From the NCBI GenBank assembly GCA_963820395.1, contig CAWGAE010000015.1:434001-498000 (forward strand): DNA of 64,000 bases, written 5' to 3'. This document shows positions 62,242 through 64,000 of the stretch, one piece after another. The position numbers and the translations under genes are program-made. This DNA comes from DATFVJ01 sp963820395 (GTDB lineage Bacteria; Actinomycetota; Actinomycetes; Streptosporangiales; Streptosporangiaceae). The notes under the pieces are model-generated. The model worked only from the letters and a program-made list of their open reading frames with translations. It was not told the origin of the DNA and ran no database searches. How positions within the stretch are numbered: the stretch's first letter is position 1; the number at the start of each line of letters is the position of its first letter.

Positions 62242-62931
62242 ATGAACCAGAAAGCCAGCCACGCCGAGCGAAGTGCCAGGCAGTCGCGTCCCTCGCTCGA
62301 CGGGGGCACCCCAGTGCGGGAGCGCGAGCTTCGGGCGCAAGGCCGTGCGACCATGCGCAAGCTGCTCGAGGCCGGCCGCGTCGCGTTCGATCAGCGTGGC
62401 TTCCACGCGGTCCGGGTGGACGATGTGGTCAACGCGGCCAGAACATCCCATGGCACGTTCTATTTGTACTTCGCCAACAAAGAGGACCTGTTCAAGGCTC
62501 TCGCCAGGGACGCCCTCCACGACATGGAGGTCATCGCAGGTGAATTCCCGCGCGTTACGCCCGACGATGCGGGCCGCGCGGCACTCGGGCAATGGGTACG
62601 GCTGTTCTGCGATACCTACGCCACGCACTCCACGGTGATCCGCATCCTGAGCGAGGCCGACGTGATCGGCAAGGACTTCTTCGGCGACGGGCTGCAGCTC
62701 CTGTTCCGGCTGTCGGAGGCGATCACGCAGGGCATGACGGGAGGCGAGAAACAGGAAGCGCAGCCAGGGCCGCGCGAGCAGCCAGCGCACTCGGAACTTA
62801 CCGCCCTCGCCTGCCTGATGATGCTCGAACGGGTGAACTACCTGCTCAGCGTGGGCGTGACGATGCCAAGGGCGGAGATGGTGGAGCGGATCACCGCGAT
62901 TATCTTCTCCGCGTTCCACCCGGCGGGCTGA
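62242..62931 (+). CDS. TetR-family transcriptional regulator
   Basis: A 229-residue repressor-type protein. The helix-turn-helix is AFDQRGFHAVRVDDVVNAAR then TSHGTFYLYFANKEDLFKAL. The ligand domain has LFCDTYATHSTVIRILSEAD. ATG at 62242. Divergent from the degenerate acyl-CoA ligase gene with an 80-base gap, so it may regulate it or fatty-acid genes. No clear palindrome was found in the gap. Confidence 0.92.
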   Translation: MNQKASHAERSARQSRPSLDGGTPVRERELRAQGRATMRKLLEAGRVAFDQRGFHAVRVDDVVNAARTSHGTFYLYFANKEDLFKALARDALHDMEVIAGEFPRVTPDDAGRAALGQWVRLFCDTYATHSTVIRILSEADVIGKDFFGDGLQLLFRLSEAITQGMTGGEKQEAQPGPREQPAHSELTALACLMMLERVNYLLSVGVTMPRAEMVERITAIIFSAFHPAG

Positions 62932-63062
62932 CCGCCCCGGCGCCGCGCCGGTAGTCCTCGTCGCCATCCAGGCACGTCTGTTAGTCGCTATGTGAAATTA
63001 GTCGCTATGTGAAATCTGATTGCGCCGCGCATGGGACGGTGACTGGGATATGCGAAAGTGAC
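62932..63062. other. Short spacer with doubled TTAGTCGCTATGTGAAA
   Basis: The 17-base TTAGTCGCTATGTGAAA occurs nearly twice in a row (62981-63016). Followed by the tandem array. No gene seen. Confidence 0.5.
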
Positions 63063-63352
63063 AGGGGCACAGGACACTGGGCACAGGACACGGGGCACAG
63101 GACACGGGGCACAGGACACGGGGCACAGGACACGGGGCACAGCGACACGGGGCACAGCGACACGGGGCACAGCGACACGGGGCACAGCGACACGGGGCAC
63201 AGCGACACGGGGCACAGCGACACGGGGCACAGCGACACGGGGCACAGCGACACGGGGCACAGCGACACGGGGCACAGGACACGGGGCACAGGACACGGGG
63301 CACAGGACACGGGGCACAGGACACGGGGCACAGGACACGGGGCACAGCGACA
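63063..63352. repeat. Nested 14/15-bp tandem array, about 20 copies
   Basis: Five units of 14 bp (AGGACACGGGGCAC, first at 63071) are followed by nine units of 15 bp (AGCGACACGGGGCAC, 63141 to 63261), then five more of the 14-bp type (63276 to 63332) and a last 15-type unit at 63346. The two unit types differ by one inserted base and one substitution. Confidence 0.95.
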
Positions 63353-63357
63353 ACCGG

Positions 63358-63918
63358 TCAGTTGTCCCGCGTGCCTGAGCTCAGCACGAACAGCTGGTTG
63401 GCGCCGAACAGGAACCGGTGGTAGACGGCGAGTCGCATGCCCGTGCCGGTCAGCAACTCCCGCACCCGCGCCCTGTCGATCAGGTCTTCGTGCTCGTCAT
63501 GCGCGGCGTGACTGAACAGGCCTATCCGCGCACCGGACGTGTGCACCCATTCGAGCGACGGATGCGGTGTGGTAAGCACGATCCTCCCGCCTGGGTTGAG
63601 CAACCCGGCGAAACGCCGCAGATACCCAGCTGGATCATGTACGTGCTCGATGAACGCGAGCGCCGCTACGGTATCGAAGCGCTCACCCTCGGGAAGGACG
63701 ATCTCGAACCGGTGTTGCGGCCGGTCCCTGCGGGCTATCTCGAGCTTGCGGGGATCGGTGTCGCAGCCGACGTAGCCCGCCGGGTCGCAGATCTCGGCCA
63801 GCGTGCCGACGCCGCAACCGAAGTCAAGGACACGCCCTCTGAGGTAGCGCCGCACCGCCTGCTGCCGACGCCGCACAAGCCAGTACGACAGCATGCCCCC
63901 CTCGACCAACTGGGCCAT
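63358..63918 (-). CDS. SAM-dependent methyltransferase (class I)
   Basis: A 186-residue methyltransferase. Motif I is RVLDFGCGVGTLAEICDPAG, the acidic ribose contact is in VGCDTDPRKLEIA, and motif IV-like FDTVAALAFIEHVHDP and GRIVLTTPHPS follow. The substrate is unknown. ATG at 63918 follows GAGGAG at good spacing; a GTG four codons upstream is possible. Confidence 0.9.
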   Translation of the reverse strand: MAQLVEGGMLSYWLVRRRQQAVRRYLRGRVLDFGCGVGTLAEICDPAGYVGCDTDPRKLEIARRDRPQHRFEIVLPEGERFDTVAALAFIEHVHDPAGYLRRFAGLLNPGGRIVLTTPHPSLEWVHTSGARIGLFSHAAHDEHEDLIDRARVRELLTGTGMRLAVYHRFLFGANQLFVLSSGTRDN

Positions 63919-64000
63919 CAGACTCCTCACGCGCCTATCCCCCGAGCGTGCTGTCAGGCGCGGTCGGGACTTGGCCCAAGCTAGGCCCAGGCCGGGTCAG

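Noticed and set aside
63005..63515. Repeat proteins encoded by the 14/15-bp array
   Set aside because: Open in most frames simply because the unit lacks stops; the frame changes at each 14-bp unit.

Overview
The window is very GC-rich, densely coded on both strands and clearly actinobacterial. It carries the garA-ftsR-bifunctional nuclease-MerR-gcvP neighbourhood typical of Actinobacteria, GTG starts, GTGA/ATGA translational couplings, FHA-domain proteins, ThyX, a PknB-type kinase and a large DevR/DevS (DosR) dormancy-type gene set. I place it as a non-mycobacterial, high-GC actinomycete; genus cannot be read from the sequence. No rRNA, tRNA, CRISPR, transposase or phage gene was seen.

Layout. 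1-7 kb: a minus-strand glycine-cleavage/cell-division block (tandem glycine riboswitch ahead of a gene leaving the left edge, MerR regulator, bifunctional nuclease, FtsR, GarA) and a coupled phosphatidyltransferase/nucleotidyltransferase pair. 7-12.4 kb: TPP riboswitch plus thiC, a stand-alone LigD-type polymerase, and a benzoate-CoA-ligase-type enzyme. 12.7-31.5 kb: a dormancy island with DevR, DevS, a PPOX-fold protein, two Acg-type nitroreductases, two universal stress proteins, a lone group-3b-type NiFe hydrogenase large subunit, an APH/P-loop protein, three CBS+BON proteins, a Rip3-like protease remnant, an Rv1733c-like membrane protein, Hsp20, an orphan V-ATPase-F-like protein, a phosphoribosyltransferase/hydrolase pair and a hibernation-factor remnant. 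Several have GGGAC-N4-GTCCC/GGCCC-like boxes upstream that resemble the mycobacterial DosR site. 31.5-41.5 kb: carbonic anhydrase, an FHA-ABC exporter divergent from a Ser/Thr kinase with a beta-propeller sensor, DUF2993, GDPD, a phosphoesterase, YccF and a nitroreductase. 41.7-46.8 kb: an acetate-energy operon (DUF1918, GNAT/acyl-CoA synthetase fusion, ATP-grasp subunit, acetate kinase). 46.9-49.2 kb: decayed remnants and repeats. 49.2-64 kb: flavohemoglobin, ThyX, fused anthranilate synthase, MMPL exporter, two AMP-forming ligases, a DUF2079 membrane protein, TetR and a methyltransferase.

Together the central genes suggest hypoxia/NO/redox persistence: DevS-DevR sensing, stress proteins and chaperone, nitroreductases, hydrogenase for electron disposal, acetate kinase/acyl-CoA synthetase for ATP, and flavohemoglobin for NO removal.

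Two window-wide oddities matter. First, about a dozen conserved genes are split by what looks like exactly one extra base with otherwise intact coding on both sides; this may be assembly error or real decay, and each such gene is annotated over its full extent. Second, there are many unrelated local tandem arrays with 12-18 bp units, mostly between genes but sometimes inside coding regions, where they shift the frame.
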